The notes: generated by a model from the letters alone, not told the origin. 64,000 nucleotides of DNA from UBA1494_A sp963973975 (GCA_963973975.1 CAXBCF010000016.1:1-64000), one strand, 5' to 3'. Counted from the first letter of the stretch, positions 54,190 to 63,184 are shown. Made by a program: numbers and translations.

Positions 54190-55098
54190 GTGGCTGAAAA
54201 AAAAACATTAATTGCTATATTGGGTGCAACTGCAGTTGGGAAAACAAGCATGGCCATAGAAATCGCTAAAGCGCTTGAAACAGAAATCGTTTCATTTGAT
54301 TCTAGGCAATTTTTCAAGGAATTGAACATTGGAACTGCCAAACCTTCAGCCAATGAATTAAATGAAGTCAAGCATCACTTTATCGACCATCTCAGTATTT
54401 CAGAAGAATACAATGCCAGTAAGTTTGAAAAAGAGGCATTGCAATTTTTAGAGCAATTTTTTAAGGGGAAAGATCAGGTAGTTTTTTGCGGAGGTTCAGG
54501 CATGTACATTGATGCTATTACTTCGGGTTTTGATGAGCAATTGCCATCTGCTGATGAAAACATTAGAGCTGAATTGAATTATCAATTGGAAGAACATGGA
54601 ATTACTGTTTTACAAGAGCAATTAAAAGCACTCGATCCTGAATTCTATCAAAAAGTAGACCTTCAAAACAGTAAACGTTTGCTAAGAGCCATTGAGGTTT
54701 GTTTAATAACAAAAAAACCATATTCTCATTTCCGAAAAGGACTTAAAAAAACTCGTCCGTTTGAAATAATCAAGATTGGCTTAGAGTTGGAAAGAGAGCA
54801 ATTGTATGAAAGGATTAACATTCGAGTGGATCAGATGATAAAAGACGGACTCTTGGAAGAAGTGAAAGCATTAACTAAGTTTAAAGACAAAAACGCGTTA
54901 AAGACAGTAGGCTATCAAGAACTTTTTAACTATTTGGAAGGTGAATGGGACCTGGATTTTGCTATTGAAAAAATAAAAATTAATAGCAGGCGCTATGCTA
55001 AACGTCAACTAACGTGGTTTAAAAAAGATCCTGAAATTGAATGGTTCCATCCAAGTGATAAAATCCAAATCATTGAGTATCTTCGCAAGAGAATTTAA
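54190..55098 (+). CDS. miaA: tRNA dimethylallyltransferase
   Basis: 302 residues from a GTG. It attaches dimethylallyl to A37 of tRNAs that read UNN codons. Walker A GATAVGKTS is at residues 10-18, then SFDSRQFFKELNIGTAKPS, VFCGGSGMYIDAI and the late QEL(FN)YLEGEW segment with RRYAKRQLTWFKKD. The start GTG is 5 bases after the previous stop. Normal family length. Confidence 0.96.
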   Translation: MAEKKTLIAILGATAVGKTSMAIEIAKALETEIVSFDSRQFFKELNIGTAKPSANELNEVKHHFIDHLSISEEYNASKFEKEALQFLEQFFKGKDQVVFCGGSGMYIDAITSGFDEQLPSADENIRAELNYQLEEHGITVLQEQLKALDPEFYQKVDLQNSKRLLRAIEVCLITKKPYSHFRKGLKKTRPFEIIKIGLELEREQLYERINIRVDQMIKDGLLEEVKALTKFKDKNALKTVGYQELFNYLEGEWDLDFAIEKIKINSRRYAKRQLTWFKKDPEIEWFHPSDKIQIIEYLRKRI

Positions 55099-55103
55099 AC
55101 AAA

Positions 55104-55421
55104 ATGAGCAGAGTTGAAGAGATAAAAAAGATGCTAAAATCAGACCCATCCGACAGTTTTTTGTCGTATGCATTGGCATTGGAGCACGAAAAAGACGGAG
55201 ATATAAAAACTGCCATAAAAATAATTGAGCAACTTATTATCTCTGATCCAGAATACCTTGGAGCATATTATAAATTGGGGCAACTTTTCGAAATCAATAA
55301 CAAACCGGAAAAAGCTATTGCAATTTATACCAAAGGCATTGGCTTAGCATCAGAAAAAAATGACAATAAAACCAAAGGTGAGCTAGAAGAAGCCCTATGG
55401 TTAATTGAAGAAGAAAATTAA
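55104..55421 (+). CDS. Small TPR protein
   Basis: 105 residues, without signal peptide. Two TPR motifs are visible (SYALALEHEKDGDIKTAIKI, AYYKLGQLFEINNKPEKAIA). It lies 5 bases after miaA and ends the tRNA-maturation run; a strong terminator follows. Partner unknown. Confidence 0.85.
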   Translation: MSRVEEIKKMLKSDPSDSFLSYALALEHEKDGDIKTAIKIIEQLIISDPEYLGAYYKLGQLFEINNKPEKAIAIYTKGIGLASEKNDNKTKGELEEALWLIEEEN

Positions 55422-55513
55422 TTTAGTAAGTACACCAATTAAACTTTCGTTAAACTTTTTTTCTACCTTTTGGTTTAATGTATAACTAAAAGTTTTTTTG
55501 GTTTGGTTTGGTT

Positions 55514-55557
55514 GAAACCCATTGCTCGTTTTTTAACAGCAGTGGGTTTCTTTTTTT
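55514..55557 (+). terminator. Terminator of the tRNA-maturation operon
   Basis: GAAACCCATTGCT (55514-55526) pairs with AGCAGTGGGTTTC (55538-55550), one G-T wobble, followed by T7. It lies 92 bases past the TPR stop. Confidence 0.85.
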
Positions 55558-55595
55558 ATTTTCAAACAGAAACTTATTTAAATAAACAATTACAA

Positions 55596-55603
55596 TAAGT
55601 TTG
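55596..55603 (+). promoter_or_regulatory. -7 box of the flippase gene
   Basis: TAAGTTTG, 34 bases before the ATG at 55638. Confidence 0.45.
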
Positions 55604-55637
55604 CAGCGTTCATTTTAGAATACAGAAAAGAGAATCA

Positions 55638-57134
55638 ATGGGGGTTATTATAAGGCAAGGAATTAAGTCTTCAATCGTTGCTTATTTAGGCGTAGCACTA
55701 AGTGCCGTCAATATATTATATATCTACCCCAAATTCTTGCAGACTGATGAGATTGGGCTAATTACTATATTAACGAGTATCTCATTGATGATCGCACCTA
55801 TAGCTCAATTGGGAGTACCAAATATTATTTTAAAATACTATCCATACGTAAAAAATGATGCAAAGCAATTAAGTGCTTTTCTTTCATTTATTGTTTTAAT
55901 TCCGATAGTTGGTTTTATAGTGGCAATGCTAGTTTTATTTCTAGCAAGATCTGTTTTTGTTGATCAATTTTCGGAAAATTCTCCCTTAATTATAGATTAC
56001 CTATTTGCGTTGGTTCCCTTTTCATTTTTTCTTGTGGGAAATAATATTGTCGATGCACTTGCTAGAGTGCAGTACCGCATTGTGATGCCGAAATTCTACA
56101 AAGAAATAAATCTAAAAATTATTACAATTGCTTTAATTCTCTCCTACTATTACTTTGGTTTTTCGTTAGATTTTTTAGTGTACGGCATTATCCTCGGATT
56201 TGGAATTTCATTTACTCAAACCCTCATTTATCTGAGACGTCTAAACCCTTTAAAAATTTCATTTAAGCTTAAAGACCTACCTCCTCAATTAGTTAAAGAA
56301 GGTCTAACATATGGTATTTTTATTATTCTCCAAGGATTTTCAGGCTTAATTGTTACAAAAATTGATTCTTGGATGATTGCAAAATACATCAATTTATCAC
56401 AAACAGGAATATATGCCATAGCAGTGTATATTGGTTTGGCGATTGAAATGCCCAAACGCTCCCTCAATTTAATTTCAATGCCGGTAATTGGAGATGCACT
56501 TAAGAATAATCGCATGGATCAAGTGAATGATATTTATAAAAAGTCTTCAAGTATACAATTAATCGCAGGTATGCTCTTACTAACTTGTGTTTGGATTAAC
56601 ATCGATTCGATATTTTCATTGATTCCAAATTCTGAAACATATGTTCAAGGAAAATACGTTGTGCTATTTATTGGTTTAGCTGTTGTTTTTGATATGGGAA
56701 CTGGTGTTAATAATGAAATTATTTTGTTATCCAATTTCTACAAATACAACCTACTAATTATTATTCCACTTATCGTATTAACTATACTTAGTAATTTGTG
56801 GTTGATTCCCATTTACGGCATAACAGGTGCAGCTCTAGCAACAGCTATTTCAATTTTTATCTATAACATTATTAAATTTGGATTGGTATACTACATGTTG
56901 AAAATGCAGCCCTTTTCATTTAAAACACTACTAATTCTTGTGATAGGTATCCTAACATATTTTATTGTAGATGCTATTCCTTTATCTTCATTTGCGCTTT
57001 TAACGATTATTTACAAAGGACTATTTGTCTGTGTTTTTTCAATCGCTGCAAATTATGCTTTAAAAACTTCTGAGGATATGAATCGATTGATTATTAAATC
57101 ATTGAAAATGATTGGGATTAAAGTAAATAAGTAA
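55638..57134 (+). CDS. Wzx-type polysaccharide flippase
   Basis: 498 residues with about 12-14 hydrophobic segments across the whole length, no signal peptide. The pattern (ITSISLMIAPIAQLGVPNII, FEMPKR-like IEMPKRSLNLISMP and repeated Ile/Leu-rich helices) places it in the MOP exporter superfamily, polysaccharide-biosynthesis branch, which flips lipid-linked oligosaccharides for surface glycans. No glycosyltransferase genes are nearby, so its partners are elsewhere. Lipid II flippase (MurJ) is a less likely alternative because the characteristic cationic signatures are not evident. Confidence 0.83.
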   Translation: MGVIIRQGIKSSIVAYLGVALSAVNILYIYPKFLQTDEIGLITILTSISLMIAPIAQLGVPNIILKYYPYVKNDAKQLSAFLSFIVLIPIVGFIVAMLVLFLARSVFVDQFSENSPLIIDYLFALVPFSFFLVGNNIVDALARVQYRIVMPKFYKEINLKIITIALILSYYYFGFSLDFLVYGIILGFGISFTQTLIYLRRLNPLKISFKLKDLPPQLVKEGLTYGIFIILQGFSGLIVTKIDSWMIAKYINLSQTGIYAIAVYIGLAIEMPKRSLNLISMPVIGDALKNNRMDQVNDIYKKSSSIQLIAGMLLLTCVWINIDSIFSLIPNSETYVQGKYVVLFIGLAVVFDMGTGVNNEIILLSNFYKYNLLIIIPLIVLTILSNLWLIPIYGITGAALATAISIFIYNIIKFGLVYYMLKMQPFSFKTLLILVIGILTYFIVDAIPLSSFALLTIIYKGLFVCVFSIAANYALKTSEDMNRLIIKSLKMIGIKVNK

Positions 57135-57144
57135 TACTTACCCT

Positions 57145-58092
57145 TTATTTCAATTTCAAGGAGTCTCTTAAATGACTATCTTCTATGCTATTTTGTTCCC
57201 AATAAGGTCCTATCTGTTGACCTTTTTTAAAGGCAGTTGTTTTCATGGTCTTTGCATTAGTTCCAAATCCACTTTTATGAGATTCTTCCCAAGAAATAAT
57301 CTCATGAGGAAACTCTTTTTGAAAGGTAATTTTCAAAAAACGTTTGAGCTCAGGATAATTCACCATTAAATTTCTGTATTTTTTATCAGGATTTCGATCA
57401 AAAGTTATCACAGCTTTATAAGCCTTTAATTCGTTATGCGAAAACCTTAAAAAATGAGCCGATGGAAAAATCATGCGTTCTCCACGAGGAATTAAGTCAG
57501 GATTGATCCGAATTTGTGTCCACAAAGCATCTTCAATAATTGCTTCATTTGCTAATTCAAATTGCTTGTCACCTTCAGCCTGAAAGTAGGAAAAGGAAGT
57601 AATGTCGAATCCCTTGTTATTTTGATTCAGTTGCATCCATGAATGTCCACACCACTCTTGAGATGAAGTTGTGCTTTTGATTGGTGAAGTATATTTTTCT
57701 TGGTTGATTGGATTGAAAGTTGAAGTCATCATGGAATAGTCATAAATTCCAGTAGGAAACTTTCTCAAAAAATTTAACTTTAATACAGAAGTTGCGGCTT
57801 CATTGGTTTCGCTTTCCTTTTTTACTTGACTATTCACCAAAAAATCTTCAGTAACGAAAATAAGAACCGCTTCCCCTTTCCGAATTTCCCCATACCGAGC
57901 TTGCTGAAGTTCGTAACTTGTAATTTCAGCATTTCCTGAATACCAATAATCATCAAAAGTCTCATTCGATTGATTTTTAAATAAATTAGTATCGAGTTCT
58001 TGATTGTTTTCAGATTTTTTTTCAACTTGATTGCAAGCATTAAAAATCAAGAGGGTACTTAATGCAAGAAAGAATGGGCTACTTTTTTTCAT
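57145..58092 (-). CDS. Lipoprotein of unknown function (sometimes mislabelled Maf)
   Basis: 315 residues. Signal peptide and lipobox FNACNQ with Cys20. A conserved block FDDYWYSGNAEITSYELQQA is followed by SSQEWCGHSWMQL and many Glu/Lys segments. Similar Bacteroidota lipoproteins appear in databases as septum formation inhibitor Maf, to the best of my memory, but the true Maf signature is absent and the protein is extracytoplasmic. Function unknown. Convergent with the flippase gene, leaving 10 bases between stops. Confidence 0.8.
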   Translation of the reverse strand: MKKSSPFFLALSTLLIFNACNQVEKKSENNQELDTNLFKNQSNETFDDYWYSGNAEITSYELQQARYGEIRKGEAVLIFVTEDFLVNSQVKKESETNEAATSVLKLNFLRKFPTGIYDYSMMTSTFNPINQEKYTSPIKSTTSSQEWCGHSWMQLNQNNKGFDITSFSYFQAEGDKQFELANEAIIEDALWTQIRINPDLIPRGERMIFPSAHFLRFSHNELKAYKAVITFDRNPDKKYRNLMVNYPELKRFLKITFQKEFPHEIISWEESHKSGFGTNAKTMKTTAFKKGQQIGPYWEQNSIEDSHLRDSLKLK

Positions 58093-58227
58093 AATTGACT
58101 TAAAACATAGTATGGGAATTACCGTTCAAAAGTATTAAAAGCAAATGGAAGCCTATTGATTAAAAAAATGGAGAGAAATTCTAATTATTATTCGTTTTTT
58201 TACACTGTTTAATAATTAATAAAAAAA

Positions 58228-59025
58228 ATGGAAGCGCACGAAATCGACTATGAAATAATTGGTGACGACATTCAATGTGTTGAAATTGAACTGGACCCAA
58301 ATGAAACAGTAATTGCAGAGCCTGGAGCAATGATGCTAATGGAAACAGGAATAGTGATGAACACCATTTTTGGTGATGGCTCTAAAAATGAATCCGGTTT
58401 AATGAACAAACTTTTTTCAGCTGGTAAAAGAGTTTTAACAGGTGAAAATTTATTTATGACAGCCTTTACACAAACAGGAATGAACAAAGCTAAAGTGACG
58501 TTTGCAGCTCCTTATCCTGGTAAAATCATACCTATGAATCTAAGTAAATTAGGCGGGAAATTAATTTGTCAAAAAGATGCATTTTTATGTGCTGCAAAAG
58601 GGGTTTCGGTGGGTATAGCTTTCCAAAAGAGATTAGGCGTTGGATTTTTTGGTGGGGAAGGATTTATCATGCAAAAATTGGAAGGCGACGGAATGGCATT
58701 TGTGCATGCAGGAGGAAATATTGTCAAAAAAACACTTATTGCAGGAGAGGTTTTAACAGTAGACACTGGTTGTCTGGTTGCTATTTCTCAAACGGTAGAC
58801 TACAATGTTGAATTGCAAAAAGGAATCAAGAATTCGTTGTTTGGTGGTGAAGGTTTATTTTTAGTGAAGCTGAAAGGTCCGGGAGATGTTTGGATTCAAT
58901 CCATGCCGCTAAGTAGATTGGCCGATCGAATTGTTAAATATGCTCCAAAGTCAGGCGGCAAAAGAAAGGGTGAAGGAAGTGTTTTGGGAGGTATAGGAGA
59001 TTTACTTGGAGGTGACCGCTATTAA
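58228..59025 (+). CDS. AIM24 / TIGR00266 family protein
   Basis: 265 residues, no signal peptide. The repeated beta motif (AEPGAMMLMETGIVMNT, LGVGFFGGEGFIMQKLEG, VNTGC-like VDTGCLVAIS, GGEGLFLVKLKGPG) is typical of the AIM24/TIGR00266 family, which folds like a stacked beta-sandwich. Function unknown in bacteria. The Gly-rich tail ends GGIGDLLGGDRY. It lies 17 bases before the M23 peptidase gene, but that gene has its own promoter. Confidence 0.9.
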   Translation: MEAHEIDYEIIGDDIQCVEIELDPNETVIAEPGAMMLMETGIVMNTIFGDGSKNESGLMNKLFSAGKRVLTGENLFMTAFTQTGMNKAKVTFAAPYPGKIIPMNLSKLGGKLICQKDAFLCAAKGVSVGIAFQKRLGVGFFGGEGFIMQKLEGDGMAFVHAGGNIVKKTLIAGEVLTVDTGCLVAISQTVDYNVELQKGIKNSLFGGEGLFLVKLKGPGDVWIQSMPLSRLADRIVKYAPKSGGKRKGEGSVLGGIGDLLGGDRY

Positions 59026-59037
59026 GCCTTATTTTTG
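59006..59037 (+). promoter_or_regulatory. Promoter of the M23 peptidase gene, inside the AIM24 gene end
   Basis: TTG (59006-59008), 21-base spacer, TATTTTTG (59030-59037), ending 5 bases before the ATG at 59043. Confidence 0.6.
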
Positions 59038-59042
59038 CAAAC

Positions 59043-60047
59043 ATGATTCGTAAAGTCAATTTATTACTTACATTCATATTCTTTAGCAGTCTTGTCTTTG
59101 CAGGCGGTGGAGACAGAAAAGACACCGTTCAGGCACTTGTAGTTTCATCTATTAAAACAACTACTCAACATTTCAACATTAATCAATTAAGTGGAAATGA
59201 GATCATCCAAATAATTGATTCGTTATTAGATTTAGATGAAGTGCCAGTTGATATGATTAAAGAAATCAATAAGTATGCAGCGAGTAAATACTTGAAACAC
59301 GATTACTATATTTCATTAACAGGTTTTTACGATCATTCAATGTATCCATCACAATCCATGTACAACAGTTGGGATACCTACAACCTTTATCCTTACACTG
59401 AAAAATTGAGGAAAGACGATGATGCAGTAAAATTGGTTTTAAAAGATGATCCAAATTTTTGTCATTTTGTTCCTCCTGTCAAAGGTCTAATTACCTCTAA
59501 TTTCGGTTGGAGAGATGGAAAAAATCACAATGGAATTGACATTGACTTACACGTTTGGGATACAGTAGTTGCTGCATTTGATGGAATGGTTCGCATTGCC
59601 CGTTTTCACCCGGGATATGGGAGAGTTGTTATTATTAGACATTACAACGGTTTAGAGACTTTGTATGCTCATTTTCATCGTCTTAAAGTTAAGCCCGGCG
59701 ACATAGTTCAAGCTGGCCAATTAATAGGACTTGGTGGCAGCAGCGGAAGATCAACAGGAAGTCACTTACATTTTGAATTGCGTTTTAAAGGCAAGCCAAT
59801 AAACCCTAGAAGCATTGTCGATTTTAATAATAACTGTTTGGTCAGCGACTCCTTGCTATTGAAGAAGACAAAATGGTCTTACACCCCAATCCCACTTGGA
59901 ATAGAATACCATACTGTTAAAAAAGGAGAGTATTTACAAAAAATTGCTTCTTATTATGGCATGAGTATCGAACAGCTTTGTCAACTTAACGGAATTCGAA
60001 GAAACAATATATTAAGAATAGGGCAAAAACTTAGAATTGGTAGTTAA
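59043..60047 (+). CDS. M23 metallopeptidase with C-terminal LysM
   Basis: 334 residues with a signal peptide (1-20). The LytM-type zinc site is HNGIDID (His and Asp) and HLHFELR (His-x-His). It is preceded by GLITSNFGWRDGK and completed by the C-terminal LysM (HTVKKGEYLQKIASYYGMS, ending LRIGQKLRIGS), which binds peptidoglycan. It probably cuts peptide cross-bridges in the cell wall or acts as an envelope-remodelling factor. It is followed immediately by a small membrane-protein gene (TAAATG, no gap). Confidence 0.92.
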   Translation: MIRKVNLLLTFIFFSSLVFAGGGDRKDTVQALVVSSIKTTTQHFNINQLSGNEIIQIIDSLLDLDEVPVDMIKEINKYAASKYLKHDYYISLTGFYDHSMYPSQSMYNSWDTYNLYPYTEKLRKDDDAVKLVLKDDPNFCHFVPPVKGLITSNFGWRDGKNHNGIDIDLHVWDTVVAAFDGMVRIARFHPGYGRVVIIRHYNGLETLYAHFHRLKVKPGDIVQAGQLIGLGGSSGRSTGSHLHFELRFKGKPINPRSIVDFNNNCLVSDSLLLKKTKWSYTPIPLGIEYHTVKKGEYLQKIASYYGMSIEQLCQLNGIRRNNILRIGQKLRIGS

Positions 60048-60374
60048 ATGCTGAAACTAGTTAATTTTCAAGATCATCCAACAAACTTCAACAAAAAAGT
60101 TTTCTTTTTTAAACAAGTTACACATGCCAATTACTTTGAAGTAATGTTGGTAGAAAGCAAAATTGTGTACGAGAAACAAATTGATGTAGAAGGTGATCAA
60201 ACAATCTATTTTGGGGTAAAAAAAACAGATTTTAAAGCTGCTCAACGACTCAATTACTTGACAATCGGACATTTTAGAAAGCCCTTTATTGCAGATAAGT
60301 ACTTTCGTTTCTTTTTAATAGCACTCTCCATTTTTATTGTAGGATTAGCAATTTTAGGAGCAATTCTAAGTTAG
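60048..60374 (+). CDS. Small membrane protein, function unknown
   Basis: 108 residues. The N-terminal 80 residues look like a soluble alpha/beta domain and a single transmembrane helix ends the protein (FFLIALSIFIVGLAILGAIL). A C-tail anchored topology is likely. The ATG follows the M23 stop codon directly, so the two are co-translated and may act together; I do not recognise the family. Confidence 0.75.
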   Translation: MLKLVNFQDHPTNFNKKVFFFKQVTHANYFEVMLVESKIVYEKQIDVEGDQTIYFGVKKTDFKAAQRLNYLTIGHFRKPFIADKYFRFFLIALSIFIVGLAILGAILS

Positions 60375-60395
60375 TTTTATCTGTTATAGAAATGG

Positions 60396-60403
60396 TAATT
60401 TTG
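60396..60403 (+). promoter_or_regulatory. -7 box of the next beta-barrel gene
   Basis: TAATTTTG with TTTTA about 19 bases upstream; 33 bases before the ATG at 60437. Confidence 0.45.
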
Positions 60404-60436
60404 TAAACCATTCAATCTATCGAGTAGCATCTAAAA

Positions 60437-61162
60437 ATGGTTCAGAAAAGTAATTCTTTCATTCTACTTCTACTTTTACTTGTCGTATCCGTTACGGTAA
60501 ATTCACAGCAAAACGTCACAACTTTTGGAATTCAATTTAAACCAATTTTCAGTTCTGAATTAGTAAATACAGGGCCACAAACCAATGTGGAAGGTGACAT
60601 CTCTTTTACTTTAGAACAGCAATTTGGCTATAGTTTCGGAATGGTTATTCGAAAAGGATTAACAAAACAACTATCTTTAGAAACTGGTATAAATTTTACA
60701 CAAAGAAATTATCAACTGAGTATTTTCGAGGATTCTACTAACTTTAATGGTGTCTCAAATTTTCGTTATGTGATTTATGAAATTCCAATAAAAGGCATGG
60801 TGTATGTGCAGATGGGACAGCAAACCTATCTAAATGCGGCGTTTGGGATCACGCTCAACTTTTTGCCAAGCAACTGGAGTACTTTCGATACTTATTTCGA
60901 GCATTTTTCTGTAAAACGATCTTGGATTGTACCTGCATTACTCACAAATCTTGGTTTTGAATACAGAACTCAAGATAAAGGGTATTATTATGCGGGCTTT
61001 TCATTGCAACAACCATTTACAAATATCACAACGGCAGGTGTTCTCTTTAAAATTGACCAATTAGAACAAGAGCGAACCTTTTTTGATGTTGCCGGAAATT
61101 ACCTGACCTTTGACCTGCGGTATTTTTTTAATGAACCACCTGAAAGAAGGCGAAGAAGATAG
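60437..61162 (+). CDS. Outer-membrane beta-barrel protein (PorT-like family)
   Basis: 241 residues with a signal peptide (1-23). Strands with aromatic residues (TTFGIQFKPIFSSELV, LSLETGINFTQRNYQL, YLTFDLRYFFN) indicate an 8-10-stranded barrel of the small outer-membrane-protein group. The C terminus ends in an unusual run of arginines (PPERRRRR) after the last strand. Function unassigned. The MscS gene follows 2 bases later. Confidence 0.78.
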   Translation: MVQKSNSFILLLLLLVVSVTVNSQQNVTTFGIQFKPIFSSELVNTGPQTNVEGDISFTLEQQFGYSFGMVIRKGLTKQLSLETGINFTQRNYQLSIFEDSTNFNGVSNFRYVIYEIPIKGMVYVQMGQQTYLNAAFGITLNFLPSNWSTFDTYFEHFSVKRSWIVPALLTNLGFEYRTQDKGYYYAGFSLQQPFTNITTAGVLFKIDQLEQERTFFDVAGNYLTFDLRYFFNEPPERRRRR

Positions 61163-61164
61163 AA

Positions 61165-62418
61165 ATGAAAAAAATTAGGGAACAGCTTATCGATTACTTA
61201 AATAATAATGGGCTACACGCTACTATAAGCGAAGCATTGGTAATTGTTTTATTATTAATTGTAGTTATTATTATTGGATATATTGTAGATCGAATAATAA
61301 GAAAAGTTTTATTAATTGGTTTTGAACGTATTATTCGAAAAAGTAAAACAGATTGGGATGACTTATTGATTGATCATAAGGTCTTCAATACCATTTCTCA
61401 TTTAGCACCAATTCTAGTTATTTTCAATTTTCTACCATCCATTTTCGACCATCATGAATCTGCTCTTATATTAATTGAGAAAGTTGGAAATATTTTGGTG
61501 ATTTTATTAAGTCTCCAATTACTTTTTCGTTTACTAAATGTCTTAAGAACAATAGTTTCCAGAGTTGAGCTTTTTAAAGATAAACCCATTGATAGCTATT
61601 TTCAGTTAATCAAAATTGTAATTGGAATCATTATCGGCATCTTGATTCTTTCCATTTTAGCCAATAAGTCCATCGTTTACTTTTTTGGCGCATTTGGAGC
61701 CATGACGGCTGTTTTGCTCTTGGTTTTTAAGGATACTATTCTCGGGTTTATCGCAAGTATTCAATTGGCAGCAAACGATATGATTCGAATTGGTGATTGG
61801 GTACAAATGCCCAAATATGGAGCTGATGGAGATGTAACTGAAATAAACTTAACCACCGTAAAAGTTAAAAACTGGGATAAAACAGTTAGCACGGTTCCCA
61901 CCTATTCGTTTATTTCTGATTCCTTCAAAAATTGGAGAGGAATGCAAGAAACTGGTTCTAGAAGAATTGCTAGATCCGTTTTCATCAACCAACACACTGT
62001 GAGATTTGCAGACAGTGAGATGATTAATCGCTTTAAAAATATTCACATTTTAAAAAGCTACATCGAAGAAAAAGAGTTGGAAATTAAAGAATACAATGAA
62101 TCTCGAAAAATTGATACCAATCAAGTTTCGAATGGTAGAAGAATGACCAATTTGGGTTGTTTCAGGGCATATTTATTGAACTATTTAAAGAATCATCCGA
62201 AAATAACGCAAGACTTAACCATTTTAGTTAGACAACTTGAGCCGAATGAAAATGGAATTCCCATTCAAGTTTATGCCTTTAGCTCCGATATTGAGTGGGC
62301 AAAATACGAAGCCATTCAATCAGATATTTTTGACCATATTTTAGCAGTCATCCACCAATTTGATTTAGAGATTTTTCAAAATCCTTCTGGAAGCGATTTT
62401 AAAAAGCTGCTGAACTAA
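61165..62418 (+). CDS. Mechanosensitive ion channel, YbdG/MscM type
   Basis: 417 residues. Three to five hydrophobic segments in residues 20-200, then the MscS-type beta domain with MIRIGDWVQMPKYGADGDV and TVPTYSFISDSFKNWRGM. This combination and the length are like E. coli YbdG, a MscS paralogue with low-conductance activity. It probably relieves osmotic stress in the inner membrane. The 3' end overlaps the convergent lipoprotein gene by 20 bases, an unusual arrangement of two coding ends. Confidence 0.9.
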   Translation: MKKIREQLIDYLNNNGLHATISEALVIVLLLIVVIIIGYIVDRIIRKVLLIGFERIIRKSKTDWDDLLIDHKVFNTISHLAPILVIFNFLPSIFDHHESALILIEKVGNILVILLSLQLLFRLLNVLRTIVSRVELFKDKPIDSYFQLIKIVIGIIIGILILSILANKSIVYFFGAFGAMTAVLLLVFKDTILGFIASIQLAANDMIRIGDWVQMPKYGADGDVTEINLTTVKVKNWDKTVSTVPTYSFISDSFKNWRGMQETGSRRIARSVFINQHTVRFADSEMINRFKNIHILKSYIEEKELEIKEYNESRKIDTNQVSNGRRMTNLGCFRAYLLNYLKNHPKITQDLTILVRQLEPNENGIPIQVYAFSSDIEWAKYEAIQSDIFDHILAVIHQFDLEIFQNPSGSDFKKLLN

Positions 62419-63142
62419 CGGAAATATTTTTCAATTCAATTTTCGACAGTTCTTCCAATTGCTTGTTAATGAAAAGCTTGTCTAATTCAGCTACAGACTC
62501 CACTTTCACCGAAGGTTTATAGTTGATGTAATCTACAAATCGAATGCCTCCAACATAGCGTTCATTGTAGGCTTCTCTGAATCTAAAGCCTCCACCATTC
62601 ACATTGAATGAATACGCTAAAAAATCAATTTTATAGCTTGCTGCATTGATCCAATAAACATAAACATCTTCAAAATCGGCTCCTCCACCCTCTTCCTGAA
62701 AAGTGACTTGAATTTTATAGTATTTTCTTTCATTGATCAGCTTTTCTTCTAAAAATTTCTTTTGTACCGCAGCATCGTTTAAACGATAAGGCAAGAGAGC
62801 AAAATAAGTAACTGAATTAATTGATTCCTTGTACTTAAAAGCCATGGTATCGTGAACAACTACTACTTCTTCGTTAATAAAACGCGAAAAGGATGTATTG
62901 TCTAAGACATCTTTAATTTCTGAAGTATCGGTCTTTAAAACACGCATCATTTTAAACTTCTCTTTATCTCTCTCAACCAGGTAGTGATGATCTCTAAAAT
63001 CAAATTGAATCAATGAATTTTCATAAACTGAAGCACCCGAAACTTCGATGGATTTATCGATAATCTTTTGAGCTTTCGGCTGCTTTTCACAAGCAGTGAG
63101 AAATAGAAAGCAAGAGATAAGCGTGATTAATTTGAGATTCAT
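62399..63142 (-). CDS. DUF6503 lipoprotein
   Basis: 247 residues. Lipobox FLTACEK with Cys18. The central part (YFALLPYRLNDAAVQKKFL, YYKIQVTFQEEGGGADFEDV, GVRF-like GGIRFVDYINYKP) resembles the DUF6503 family of Bacteroidota lipoproteins, related to LolA-like folds. Function unknown. Its C-terminal codons overlap the end of the MscS gene by 20 bases on the other strand. A TAGTTTTG box lies 16 bases upstream of the ATG. Confidence 0.82.
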   Translation of the reverse strand: MNLKLITLISCFLFLTACEKQPKAQKIIDKSIEVSGASVYENSLIQFDFRDHHYLVERDKEKFKMMRVLKTDTSEIKDVLDNTSFSRFINEEVVVVHDTMAFKYKESINSVTYFALLPYRLNDAAVQKKFLEEKLINERKYYKIQVTFQEEGGGADFEDVYVYWINAASYKIDFLAYSFNVNGGGFRFREAYNERYVGGIRFVDYINYKPSVKVESVAELDKLFINKQLEELSKIELKNISVSSAAF

Positions 63143-63158
63143 ACCTGTTTTTTTTTAG

Positions 63159-63166
63159 CAAAACTA
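63159..63166 (-). promoter_or_regulatory. -7 box of the DUF6503 gene
   Basis: TAGTTTTG on the minus strand. Confidence 0.4.
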
Positions 63167-63184
63167 AGCAAGAAGGTAGCTTAC

